Of a stretch of DNA of 41,180 nt, positions 28,784-35,951 are shown piece after piece. This DNA comes from a virus. Made by a program: the position numbers and the translations under genes. The notes under the pieces were generated by a model that saw only the letters and a program-made list of their open reading frames with translations, was not told the DNA's origin and did not search any database. How positions within the stretch are numbered: the first letter of the stretch is position 1; the number at the start of each line of letters is the position of its first letter. Location: IMG/VR virus record IMGVR_UViG_3300042876_000489, positions 1 through 41,180 of that record. One strand, given 5' to 3'.

Positions 28784-29667
28784 TAGTCGTCACCGTCCTG
28801 CGCGGCCACGCGCGCACGTTCGACCGCCTCGTGCTTCGCGTTCGCGGAGAGATGCACCTGCGCCAGCACCTCGCCGAGAGTCCAGTCGCGGAGGAGGGTG
28901 CTGACCGGCACGCTCATCTCGGCCGCCACCGTGCTGGCGAAGACCGACCATGACGCGCGGGGGGCGTCCGCCCCGTCGGCGCGCTGGCTGGGCAGCAACG
29001 CCGACAGCGCGCGCAGCCGTCCGCCGTTCACGTCCTGGAACCGGCGCACCACGCCCACGACGTCACGCGGGTCGAGCGCGGACAGCCACGCCGGCGCCGT
29101 CGGCCGTGGATCCCGATAGGGATCGAACGGCAGCCACGGCCCGTCGCTCGTGGCCACCCAGACGAGCAGGGTGTTCTGGTACGCGACCTCGACGACCACC
29201 CGCTCGAGCAGCGCGGCGTCGTCATCCGCGGCGCGCGCGCGCAGCTGCTGGTGGGCATCCACGAGCCGCGCGAGCAGCAGGTCCTTCTCGTGGAACCAGA
29301 ACAGCGCGTCCAGTCCCTTGGGGTAGACCACGAGCTGCAGCGGCACGCCGTGACTGCCGGCCGCGACCGGCTCGAGCGTCTCGGGCGCGCGGCGTAGCGC
29401 GCGCAGGATGATCTGCTCCGGATCCTCGGTCTGTGTGCCGCCGCGCGGCCCCGTCGTGCTGCCCATGCGGGCGTTGAAGGCCACGAGGTTCGCATGGTAG
29501 TGCAACCACCCCCACGTGCCGCGATCGGGGTTCTCGGCGCCGCCAGGGCGCACCGCGCGCACTTCCGCCTCGGTCGCGGATCCCGAGGATTCCACGACCG
29601 AGGCGAGGATCTTGCACTTCTCGCGGAGATCCGCGAGGCGAAACGTCCGTCGCTGCGTGGGCGCCAT
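28783..29667 (-). CDS. Tail assembly chaperone-position protein, 294 aa
   Basis: This gene occupies the slot between tail tube and tape measure where siphoviruses encode the tail assembly chaperone pair (lambda gpG/gpGT). Its helical sequence (APTQRRTFRLADLREKCKILASVVESSGSA ... DALFWFHEKDLLLARLVDAHQQLRARAADDDAALLERVVVEVAYQNTLLVWVATSDGPWLPFDPYRDP) has no family I can name. There is no second small overlapping frame with a slippery site, so the usual programmed frameshift seems absent. ATG 29667 is preferred. A GTG at 29697 would put the start inside a hairpin. Its stop overlaps the tape measure start as TAATG. Confidence 0.5.
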   Translation of the reverse strand: MAPTQRRTFRLADLREKCKILASVVESSGSATEAEVRAVRPGGAENPDRGTWGWLHYHANLVAFNARMGSTTGPRGGTQTEDPEQIILRALRRAPETLEPVAAGSHGVPLQLVVYPKGLDALFWFHEKDLLLARLVDAHQQLRARAADDDAALLERVVVEVAYQNTLLVWVATSDGPWLPFDPYRDPRPTAPAWLSALDPRDVVGVVRRFQDVNGGRLRALSALLPSQRADGADAPRASWSVFASTVAAEMSVPVSTLLRDWTLGEVLAQVHLSANAKHEAVERARVAAQDGDD

Positions 29668-29692
29668 CGACCACCCGTCGTCTGGCGTCCGT

Positions 29693-29739
29693 GTCACCGG
29701 TCCCCCGCGGTGCCTCAGCGGGGGGGCTTAGCCGGTGAC
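29693..29739 (-). terminator. Two-tier hairpin after the second tail tube gene
   Basis: The outer stem is GTCACCGG (29693-29700) with CCGGTGAC (29732-29739). The inner stem is CCCCCGC (29702-29708) with GCGGGGG (29718-29724). It begins 8 bp downstream of the tail tube stop and before the chaperone start. There is no U-run, so it is more likely a partial terminator or 3' stabiliser that lowers downstream expression relative to the tail tube. Confidence 0.6.
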
Positions 29740-29747
29740 GGCTGGGG

Positions 29748-30494
29748 TTAGTCGATCTCGGCGAACGAGACCGCGTGCGTGGGCGTCAGCCGGATCGGGA
29801 TCATGGCCGCCTTCCCGCGCGCGAGGGCCTGCTCCACCGCGGTGTAGTCGAGCTCGCAGCCCCACGCCTGCATGAGGAGCACGCGCCCGTCCTTCCGGGT
29901 GCCGTTCACGTACCAGCAGAGATCGTTCTGTTCCTTGAGCTTCGTGCCGTCGATGAAGGCGCGATTGGGGTCCGCCTGCGAGCCGGCGCCGAGGATGTTG
30001 GCGTTCGTGTCGAGCATGCCGAGTGCCGACATGACGTTCTCGAGGTTGAACCCGAGCACCGAGAACTCAACCGTGATCTTCGCGTAGCTCATCAGCTGTG
30101 CGAGCCAGAGTCGACGGTTGGCGGCGTGCACGTCTTCGCTCGTCACGGCGAGGTTGTACTTCACGCCGTCCTGGGCGAGGTGCCCAAACGAGACCTGCGT
30201 CTGCTCGACCGCGGGATCGCCGACCACCACCGCGCGGTGCAGCGGATAGCGCGGCGTGATCGCATTGACCGCGATAGAATCGACCTGGCTGATCTCCGGG
30301 TAGTTGTCGAGCGCGCGCAGGCGATAGAAGTCGCCGATCGCGAAGTTCGTGCCGGATGCCACGTTGTGTACGTTGTAGGTGCCGATCGCCGGCAGCGTGG
30401 AGGCGATCGTCGAACTGCCACCGCCCGCGGTGTCCCGGAAGACCCCCACGTCGGTGATGTGGGCGAAGAGTTCACCCTTGAGATTGCGCCGCAT
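29748..30494 (-). CDS. Tail tube protein paralogue 2, 248 aa
   Basis: The sequence MRRNLKGELFAHITDVGVFRDTAGGGSSTIASTL opens like its upstream neighbour. It later has VLGFNLENVMSALGMLDTNANILGAGSQADPN, LKEQNDLCWYVNGTRKDGRVLLMQAWGCELDYTAVEQALARGKAAMIPIRLTPTH. These match segments of the 30567-31316 protein (LLGYNVENLALAHGMLE, NILGAGTTAQP, GARKDGKTVRITAMGCEMDL, ARGSKLALPVKAKVF). Both are tail tube-type proteins by position and fold pattern. A ribosome site GGAG lies 8 bp before the ATG, so it is translated independently. A hairpin follows the gene. Confidence 0.7.
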   Translation of the reverse strand: MRRNLKGELFAHITDVGVFRDTAGGGSSTIASTLPAIGTYNVHNVASGTNFAIGDFYRLRALDNYPEISQVDSIAVNAITPRYPLHRAVVVGDPAVEQTQVSFGHLAQDGVKYNLAVTSEDVHAANRRLWLAQLMSYAKITVEFSVLGFNLENVMSALGMLDTNANILGAGSQADPNRAFIDGTKLKEQNDLCWYVNGTRKDGRVLLMQAWGCELDYTAVEQALARGKAAMIPIRLTPTHAVSFAEID

Positions 30495-30566
30495 CGGATG
30501 CTCCGGTGTCGGTGGTGAGGATCAAGCCGGGCGGCCGGCGCACGCGGCGCCAACCGCCCCGCGCGG

Positions 30567-31316
30567 TTACCAGGACTCGTACAGCACGCCGGCGAACACC
30601 TTGGCCTTCACCGGCAGCGCGAGCTTCGACCCGCGCGCCAACTGGAACGACAGCCCCGCCAGATCCATCTCGCATCCCATGGCGGTGATGCGCACCGTCT
30701 TCCCGTCCTTGCGGGCGCCGGTGAAGACCCAGCCCGCATCGAGCTGCTCGCCGAACTTCGACGCGTCCATGCGCAGCACGCGCGGCTGCGCGGTGGTGCC
30801 GGCGCCGAGGATGTTGGACTCGAGCATGCCGTGCGCGAGCGCCAGATTCTCGACGTTGTAGCCGAGCAGACCGAAGGCGATGGCGATGTCGAGGTATCCC
30901 GTCTGCTGCGCGAAGAGCATCCGCTGCACCGCCGAATTCACGTCGTCGACGTTACCGCGGAACGAGATCGTCAGGCCGCCGTCATCGATGTGCCCAGGAT
31001 CCGTGAGGGCCTGCTGAACCGTCGCGTCGCCGATCGCATGCGCGAACTGCAGCGGCGTGGCGTTATCGAGCGTGATCGTGGTCCCCACCGGCGCGGTAGA
31101 CCCGTGAATACGGACGAACTCGGCGGTCTCGCCGGCGCCCACACGGATCGTCTGGCCGACGGCGAAGTTGGTAATCGCGGCCACGGTGAGGCTGACGGCA
31201 CCGGCCGCCGCCGCCGCGGTGAGCGACGTGCTGCCGAACGTCCCAGTGGCGTCGCGGACCGCCTGCACCTGCGTCAGGTGGCTCCAGAGTTCCTTCTTGT
31301 TGTTGAGCCGGGCCAT
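30567..31316 (-). CDS. Tail tube protein paralogue 1, 249 aa
   Basis: The protein begins MARLNNKKELWSHLTQVQAVRDATGTFGSTSLTAAAAAGAVSLTVAAITNFAVGQTIRVG. It shares the central GYNVEN...LE-NILGAG and C-terminal KDGK....MGCEMDL and ARGSK..LPVK motifs with the next gene. It has a strong GAGGAG ribosome site 7 bp before the ATG and a 39-bp gap after the tail terminator gene, consistent with high expression. Which paralogue forms the main tube, or whether they alternate or cap, cannot be told from sequence. Confidence 0.72.
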   Translation of the reverse strand: MARLNNKKELWSHLTQVQAVRDATGTFGSTSLTAAAAAGAVSLTVAAITNFAVGQTIRVGAGETAEFVRIHGSTAPVGTTITLDNATPLQFAHAIGDATVQQALTDPGHIDDGGLTISFRGNVDDVNSAVQRMLFAQQTGYLDIAIAFGLLGYNVENLALAHGMLESNILGAGTTAQPRVLRMDASKFGEQLDAGWVFTGARKDGKTVRITAMGCEMDLAGLSFQLARGSKLALPVKAKVFAGVLYESW

Positions 31317-31355
31317 GGATGGCTCCTCGGTGGGTGGTCGGGTGAAGAGGTCGGA

Positions 31356-31808
31356 CTACAGGGTCATGGTCAGCGCGACCGTGAGGTGCGCGTAGTGCAC
31401 GTTGCGGGTGCCCTGGCGTGGGGCGTCGGGGCCGTCTGGTTCTTCGTCGCCGTCGTCGCGGGTGAGTTGGAGTGGCGCGCCGTCGACGCTCTGCGCGGCT
31501 AGTGCGCTGGCCGTGTAGCCGTCCTCGATCGCGTCGAGCAGCTCGTGCACCGTGCGATCCGCGTCATTGCCGGCCGCGACGGCGGTGAAGCGTACAGAAC
31601 CCTCGCGCGCGTCCCGGTCCTCGCCGGTCTGCGTGAACGACCCGATGCGGTACACGATCACGGGTAGCACGGACTCCTCGAGCGTCGACCAGGTGACGCA
31701 ATTGCTCGTGTCGTTGCGGCCCGTGATGGACCGCACGGCGGCGAGTGCGTTCACGATCGCGCAGGTGGCCTCACGCAGGCGCTGGATCTGATCGGCATGC
31801 GGCGGCAT
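31356..31808 (-). CDS. Tail terminator-like protein, 150 aa
   Basis: The start MPPHADQIQRLREATCAIVNALAAVRSITGR at 31808 fits TGATG with the gp10-like stop. The middle has WSTLEESVLPVIVYRIGSFTQTGEDRDAREGSVRFTAVAAGNDADRTVHELLDAIEDGYTAS, a strand-helix pattern that resembles DUF3168/tail completion proteins. It stands between the gp10-like gene and the tail tube, the normal place of the tail terminator, which stops tube growth and joins tail to head. Assignment is from order and size. Confidence 0.6.
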   Translation of the reverse strand: MPPHADQIQRLREATCAIVNALAAVRSITGRNDTSNCVTWSTLEESVLPVIVYRIGSFTQTGEDRDAREGSVRFTAVAAGNDADRTVHELLDAIEDGYTASALAAQSVDGAPLQLTRDDGDEEPDGPDAPRQGTRNVHYAHLTVALTMTL

Positions 31809-32356
31809 CAGGCGCCCCTCGCGAGTTTCTTCGAGACACGGCGGCCCAGCTCGGCGACCATGACCTCCGTCATCTGATCCTTGCATGCGGCAAGCGCCGG
31901 CTCGAAGGACGGGCGGGGCTCGATCACGAGCTTGCGAGGCGAGAACAGCGTGGCGACGCGTCCAGACCTGCCGGCCCGGGCCTTGCCCGTCTTGCGGGCT
32001 GGCTTGGCATCGGCCACGACGCCGAGCTCAAGCAGCCGCAGCTTGAAGTCGTCCGTGCCCACGCGCCGAAAACCATCGACTGCGGCGTTCTTGACCGAGC
32101 GGCGCGCGCGCCCTGACTGCAGGTGCGGAGACTGGCCGGGCTGGGAGGGTGTGCCGCCGTAGGTGCGGCGCGTCTTCAACGACGTGCGGCGACCCGGCGC
32201 GGCGACACTCAACTGCTTGCGGATGGCGTTTTGCAGCACGCGCGCCGCCCCCTTCACGGCATCACTATCCGCCCCCGTCAACGTGCGCGTGGCAGCGACC
32301 AGCTGGCGGTGGGCCATGCTGATCTCGCGCTGCACGGAGCTGGCGCCGCGGGCCAT
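31808..32356 (-). CDS. HK97 gp10-like head-tail / tail completion protein, 182 aa
   Basis: The start MARGASSVQREISMAHRQLVAATRTL at 32356 follows a TGATG overlap. The sequence GAARVLQNAIRKQLSVAAPGRRTSLKTRRTYGGTPSQPGQSPHLQSGRARRSVKNAAVDGFRRVG contains the PGQSPHLQSG+L+ pattern of HK97 gp10-like proteins (G-PP...TG-L-.S). The C-terminal half has KLVIEPRPSFEPALAACKDQMTEVMVAEL, the RPFL-PAL helix of the same family. These proteins act at the neck during tail joining. Confidence 0.78.
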   Translation of the reverse strand: MARGASSVQREISMAHRQLVAATRTLTGADSDAVKGAARVLQNAIRKQLSVAAPGRRTSLKTRRTYGGTPSQPGQSPHLQSGRARRSVKNAAVDGFRRVGTDDFKLRLLELGVVADAKPARKTGKARAGRSGRVATLFSPRKLVIEPRPSFEPALAACKDQMTEVMVAELGRRVSKKLARGA

Positions 32357-32730
32357 CAGGCGAACGTCTCCGTCGTGCGCACGAGCGGGTGCTCCGCGTG
32401 CGTGCTGCGCGCGCCGGGGGCGCCGAAGTCCAACGAGGACTGCCCGGTCACGCGATAGCGTTCGCCGGCGCGCGCGCCCGCGGTCACGATGATCCCATCG
32501 TCCGGACGGAGGGGGACGCCAGGCAGCACGAAGATGCGCGCTTCGACCCGAGTCTCCTGCCCATACAGCCGCTGCGCCAGCTCGGCCGTCGGCGTGTCGA
32601 TGAACGCCGCGACCTTGGTCGCCACGGCCGCCCATCCCTGATTGGTGGCCCCGCCGGCCGATTGCGTGCGCGTCGCGCGCATGATCGTCACGGCGGTGCC
32701 GCTCCGCTGGATGATGCCGGCGAGGCTCAT
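32356..32730 (-). CDS. Head closure (head-tail stopper) protein, 124 aa
   Basis: The start MSLAGIIQRSGTAVTIMRATRTQSAGGATNQGW at 32730 is set by ATGA with the connector stop. The sequence continues VAAFIDTPTAELAQRLYGQETRVEARIFVLPGVPLRPDDGIIV-type beta segments with GERYRVTGQ, a small barrel typical of SPP1 gp16/HK97 gp9-like stoppers. It comes after the connector and before the gp10-like gene, as expected. The assignment rests on order plus fold pattern. Confidence 0.68.
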   Translation of the reverse strand: MSLAGIIQRSGTAVTIMRATRTQSAGGATNQGWAAVATKVAAFIDTPTAELAQRLYGQETRVEARIFVLPGVPLRPDDGIIVTAGARAGERYRVTGQSSLDFGAPGARSTHAEHPLVRTTETFA

Positions 32731-33311
32731 ACGCGCGACACCCAGCAGGCGGCGATACCCGCGTGCCACTCGGGCTGATCCTCGAGCACTCTCGCGAGGT
32801 CAGTGCTGTACCCGCCCAGCCGCTCGGTCCGCGCGTCCTCTGAACCGCGCTGGCGATACACGGCCGCCGCGCCCCGCAAGACCGCGAGCCGCGCCGGGGC
32901 GGGGAAGTGGTCAGCCGTCGTGTAGACCACCTGGACATAGCGCGGCTGGTCCAGCTCGCCGAATACGCCGCCGTCGACGCGCATGATCCGCTCGCCGTTC
33001 GCCCCCCAGACGAGCACCGACTTGTCAGCCACATCGAGCGTCTCCTCTGGCGCGGCCGCGTTGTAGCCGAGCGTCACGCTCGTGAGTGCACTGATCGGAT
33101 AGTCGAGAAACAGCGCGCTCGATCCCGTTCCGTCCCGCACTTCCGTGCGCACGGCGGACGCCATAAAGGGACGCTCGTGCCGGTTGCAGGCCGCCTCGAA
33201 CAGCGACTGCACCACGTCGATCAGGGCTAGCAGCACGTCCTCGTCGGTCCCCTCAGGGACGTTCAGGAACGCCTGTAGCTCCTCGACCGGCACGAGCTGA
33301 CTGCGCGCCAT
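32727..33311 (-). CDS. Head-tail connector protein (gp6-like), 194 aa
   Basis: The sequence VPVEELQAFLNVPEGTDEDVLLALIDVVQSLFEAACNRHERPF is the helical opening of gp6-like head-tail connectors. It is followed by a beta part (SALFLDYPISALTSVTLGYNAAAPEETLD...) and a helical end (LAVLRGAAAVYRQRGSEDA). These proteins form the ring below the portal. The ATG is 3 bp after the previous stop. Confidence 0.8.
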   Translation of the reverse strand: MARSQLVPVEELQAFLNVPEGTDEDVLLALIDVVQSLFEAACNRHERPFMASAVRTEVRDGTGSSALFLDYPISALTSVTLGYNAAAPEETLDVADKSVLVWGANGERIMRVDGGVFGELDQPRYVQVVYTTADHFPAPARLAVLRGAAAVYRQRGSEDARTERLGGYSTDLARVLEDQPEWHAGIAACWVSRV

Positions 33312-33314
33312 GGG

Positions 33315-33581
33315 CTACGCACCCTTCTTCGACGCGCCCTTCTTCCCGCCGCTCGGCTTGCCCTTCGCCTGCGGGCCGGCCGTGGCAGTCTCCGTCGTCA
33401 CGCCATCGGCAGCCGCCTTCGGCGCGCGCGGCGCGGGACCAACCGGGCCACCGGCAAACGGCTCGGCGTACCCGCCATCGATCAGCGCGCGTGCCTCGGC
33501 GTCGTCCGCGATGTCATGCACCGACCCGGGATGACGCACTCCCTGCGGTCCGGCGTCGAGACTCAGAAACTTGAGCTTCAT
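33315..33581 (-). CDS. Small head-region protein, 88 aa
   Basis: The sequence MKLKFLSLDAGPQGVRHPGSVHDIADDAEARALIDGGYAEPF resembles short virion-region proteins in which a small beta-helix motif binds capsid or connector. It is followed by a basic Ala/Lys/Gly tail (GKPSGGKKGASKKGA). A GAGGAT ribosome site lies 7 bp before the ATG. It is found between the decoration-type gene and the connector in HK97-like phages. Function is not assigned. Confidence 0.62.
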   Translation of the reverse strand: MKLKFLSLDAGPQGVRHPGSVHDIADDAEARALIDGGYAEPFAGGPVGPAPRAPKAAADGVTTETATAGPQAKGKPSGGKKGASKKGA

Positions 33582-33609
33582 GCAACGATCCTCGGATGGG
33601 CCGTGCCGC

Positions 33610-33637
33610 GCGGGTGAGGGTTCCGGGCCTCACCCGC
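33610..33637 (-). terminator. Hairpin after the decoration-type gene
   Basis: GCGGGTGAGG (33610-33619), loop of 8, CCTCACCCGC (33628-33637), a perfect 10-bp stem 16 bp after the stop at 33654. The leftward transcript then enters the small head gene. There is no U-run, so it is likely a partial terminator or mRNA 3'-end protector. Confidence 0.6.
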
Positions 33638-33653
33638 ACGTCAGGCCAGGGAC

Positions 33654-34091
33654 TCAGGCCGTGCCTTCGGCCGGCGAGTTCAGGTACTTCGCCGCGATCA
33701 CCGTGGCGTCATGCGTCGGCGGCGCCTTGCGCCCCTTGTACTGGATGGCGATGATGCCGTCGAGGACCGCGTTCGCCGTACCGCGCACGAACACCGCGCG
33801 CACGTACCGCTCGCGCGGGCGGTAGACGTCGACCACCGCGGTGCCGTCGCTCCCCGTGTCGGGAATCGACGCGAGCGACCCTTCGAGGTCCGCCGCATCC
33901 GAGAGGTTGGCGGCCTGCCCCTGCTGGGCCTTCAGGCCCGTGACCGCCGTGGCGGTGAGGGCGCCCACGGCGCCGACGAACAGCACGCCGTCGTAGCCCG
34001 ACATGTCAAGCACCGAGCTGTTCTGCACGGTGGTGCCGGCCGCGACCGCGGCCAGCACCCGCGTGATCTTGATGTTCTTGCCGATGTTCAT
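33654..34091 (-). CDS. Putative head decoration / capsid-associated protein, 145 aa
   Basis: The sequence MNIGKNIKITRVLAAVAAGTTVQNSSVLDMSGYDGVLFVGAVGALTATAVTGLKAQQGQAANLSDAADLEGSLASIPDTGSDGTAVVDVYRPRERYVRAVFVRGTANAVLDGIIAIQY is a small beta-rich protein found, from memory, just after the capsid gene in many siphoviruses. It has its own AGGAG site, and a hairpin follows it, both signs of high expression. A stoichiometric capsid decoration or stabilising role is inferred from position. It is not proven. Confidence 0.62.
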   Translation of the reverse strand: MNIGKNIKITRVLAAVAAGTTVQNSSVLDMSGYDGVLFVGAVGALTATAVTGLKAQQGQAANLSDAADLEGSLASIPDTGSDGTAVVDVYRPRERYVRAVFVRGTANAVLDGIIAIQYKGRKAPPTHDATVIAAKYLNSPAEGTA

Positions 34092-34119
34092 GGAGTGCTC
34101 CTGGCGAAAGACCGGGGGA

Positions 34120-34151
34120 GGCCGCGCGCCCGATGATCCGGGCGCGCGGCC
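34120..34151 (-). terminator. Very strong hairpin after the major capsid gene
   Basis: GGCCGCGCGCCCG (34120-34132), loop ATGATC, CGGGCGCGCGGCC (34139-34151). This is a perfect 13-bp GC stem, the strongest one noticed in the window. It lies 6 bp after the capsid stop. No U-run follows, so rho-independent termination is uncertain. Partial termination or protection of the capsid mRNA 3' end fits. Confidence 0.75.
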
Positions 34152-34157
34152 GCGAGA

Positions 34158-35417
34158 CTAGCCGAGCTTCACGCGGGCGAACGCCTCGCCAAGCACCGGC
34201 TGGCCGTCCGTTTCCTTCCGCACGATGAAGCCGGTCTGGTTGGTCGTGGCGAACAGCTCGACGAGCCGCTGCACCTGCAGGTCGAGCGCGTCGGCGATCC
34301 AGTAATACGTGAGGTCGCCGATGAAGCCGACGTACTTGCCCGTGGTGAACGTGTTCGGGATGTACTCCGACATGAACACCGGCACGCCGAGCAGCCGGTC
34401 CGGCTCGCCGATCTGCGTGGAGGGCTCCCACAGGTAGCGGTTCTGGGAGTCCTTGAGCTTCGAGATCTGCAGCACACCATCGCGGTGGAAGCCCCACACG
34501 GCCTTCTTCAGGTACCCCGCCTTGAGGGCGAACTTCGCATTGCGCAGGCCGTCCATCGTGACCGCGGTCGCCGCATTGTCGGTGGCGACGTCGCGCGTCG
34601 TGGGGATGCCGTCCGCCGAGGCCGTGAAGATGCCGAGCGGCTGACCGGCGCCGGATCCGGTGAGGAAGCCCTTCTCCTCGGGGATCGCGACCTTGTACGC
34701 CATGCGCTCCATGACCAGGCTGTCGATGTTGAGCATCGACGCGCGCATGAGCTTGTTCGACACCTTGATGAGCTTCGCCAGCGGGTGCGGACGCAGCTCG
34801 CGCTTGCCGAACGCCATCGTCGAATCCTCGCCGCCGACGGCCAGCTCCGACGTCCAGTCGGCATCCGCCGGATCGGCGTCAAGCGACACCGCGCCCAGCG
34901 CCTCCGCCGTCACGACCGGGCGGACCGTGCCGAACTTGCGGATGAACACGAGGTCATCGACCGCGCGGATGAGGTCCTGGACGAACTGCACCGGCGCGAC
35001 CGTGTAGCCACCGTTCCCGCCCGCGACCGCGTCAAGCGCGCGGATCTCACCAGTAGCCAGGAAGTGGCGGAAGTTCTCGCCGTACTCCGACGTGGCGCGC
35101 CGCAGCGCCCCAGCGTCCTTGGTGCGCAACGCGTAGCGATGCTCCTTCGCATCGATCGCGCGAACCTCGCGCACGGCCGTGTTCGGCTCGCCGTTCCCCG
35201 GCAGCGAGCGCTGGCCGCCGATCTCGCCCTCGAGCGCCGCCTGGCGCTCATGCCGCTCGATCGTCGAGCGGAGCGCGTCCTGGTCGGTGAACGCGGCGTC
35301 GTAGTTCGCCTGCTCTTCGGCGTTCAGGCCGCGCTTCTCGCTCGACGCCTTGTCGAGGATCGCGCGCATTTGCGCGGCGAGCGCGGCGCGCTTGTCCAGC
35401 ATGTCCCGCAGCTTCAT
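34158..35417 (-). CDS. Major capsid protein, HK97 fold
   Basis: This is a 419-residue protein. The first ~100 residues (KLRDMLDKRAALAAQMRAILDKASSEKRGLNAEEQANYDAAFTDQDALRSTIERHERQAAL) are the helical delta-domain that acts as scaffold and is removed by the protease. The mature part starts around the region after GGQRSLPGNGEPN. It contains GNGGYTVAPVQFVQDLIRAVDDLVFIRKFGTVRPVV, ADADWTSELAVGGEDSTMAFGKRELRPHPLAKLIKVSNKLMRASMLNIDSLVMERM and GTGAGQPLGIF-type text (LTGSGAGQPLGIFTAS), the P-domain and spine of the Phage_capsid family. The start ATG 35417 has GGAGG 9 bp upstream. A strong hairpin follows. Confidence 0.93.
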   Translation of the reverse strand: MKLRDMLDKRAALAAQMRAILDKASSEKRGLNAEEQANYDAAFTDQDALRSTIERHERQAALEGEIGGQRSLPGNGEPNTAVREVRAIDAKEHRYALRTKDAGALRRATSEYGENFRHFLATGEIRALDAVAGGNGGYTVAPVQFVQDLIRAVDDLVFIRKFGTVRPVVTAEALGAVSLDADPADADWTSELAVGGEDSTMAFGKRELRPHPLAKLIKVSNKLMRASMLNIDSLVMERMAYKVAIPEEKGFLTGSGAGQPLGIFTASADGIPTTRDVATDNAATAVTMDGLRNAKFALKAGYLKKAVWGFHRDGVLQISKLKDSQNRYLWEPSTQIGEPDRLLGVPVFMSEYIPNTFTTGKYVGFIGDLTYYWIADALDLQVQRLVELFATTNQTGFIVRKETDGQPVLGEAFARVKLG

Positions 35418-35676
35418 GGTGACGGACCTCCGATTGGGCGATCGGAGATCACGCCAGCAACGCAACGGCGCGGACCGCCGACCGCGTGAGTGGACACTCA
35501 CGACGTGTCAGGCAGGGTCCGCGCCGCATCGGCGTCGCGTCAGTCTGCGTCCGCGCGCGGGAGGTGGGCAGGCATCGGCCTCCGTGATTCCCCCGCGCGC
35601 GCTTTCCCATCAGTTCAGACGGTACGATAACACCGTCAAGTGTGGTCTGGGGCTCGTCTAGCGCCTCGGTGCGGAG
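35418..35676. other. 259-bp gap before the capsid gene (possible promoter)
   Basis: This is the longest non-coding stretch in the late operon. It contains the inverted repeat GACGGT...ACCGTC (about 35619-35638). On the minus strand a TTGACG overlaps that repeat and could be a -35, but a good -10 was not found. It may hold a separate promoter or an mRNA leader for the capsid. Only the GGAGG site directly before 35417 is clear. Confidence 0.35.
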
Positions 35677-35916
35677 CTACTCCGGGGCCTCGGTGAAGTC
35701 GAGATAGAACTTCTGGCCCGGCGCGATCTTCCCGAGCAGCGCCGGGTTGGTGATCATCATCTGCAGCGAGCCGCTCGGCGAGTAGCGCGCGAACGTGTTG
35801 TCCTCGCTCTCCCCGTTGGGGCCAAACGGCGTCTTGCCCGTGACGCACTGCAGCTTGACCTGCTCGCCGTGCTGGAACTTCTCGACACTCGCCACCTGCA
35901 TCTTCGCGCGCATCAT
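35677..35916 (-). CDS. Conserved small phage protein between protease and capsid, 79 aa
   Basis: The sequence MMRAKMQVASVEKFQHGEQVKLQCVTGKTPFGPNGESEDNTFARYSPSGSLQMMITNPALLGKIAPGQKFYLDFTEAPE matches the form of a small protein seen in many siphoviruses near the capsid gene (MRAK-+--SV ... F-++TPSG---M-I-NPA....F-PG--YY-DFT-A). Function is unknown. It could be an accessory head protein. A strong GGAGGAG ribosome site lies 6 bp before the start (ATG 35916 or 35913). Confidence 0.75.
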   Translation of the reverse strand: MMRAKMQVASVEKFQHGEQVKLQCVTGKTPFGPNGESEDNTFARYSPSGSLQMMITNPALLGKIAPGQKFYLDFTEAPE

Positions 35917-35951
35917 GCGGTACTCCTCCGTGTGAGACTGTGTGAACCCGA

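Noticed and set aside
29667-29697. GTG start ten codons upstream for the chaperone-position gene
   Set aside because: It would start inside a two-tier hairpin. ATG 29667 lies clear of it.
34485-35489. + strand frame opposite the capsid gene
   Set aside because: Shadow of a strongly supported capsid gene, with no recognisable domain and Arg-rich bias.
35619-35645. TTGACG as a promoter for the capsid gene
   Set aside because: No acceptable -10 at normal distance; only noted in the gap entry.
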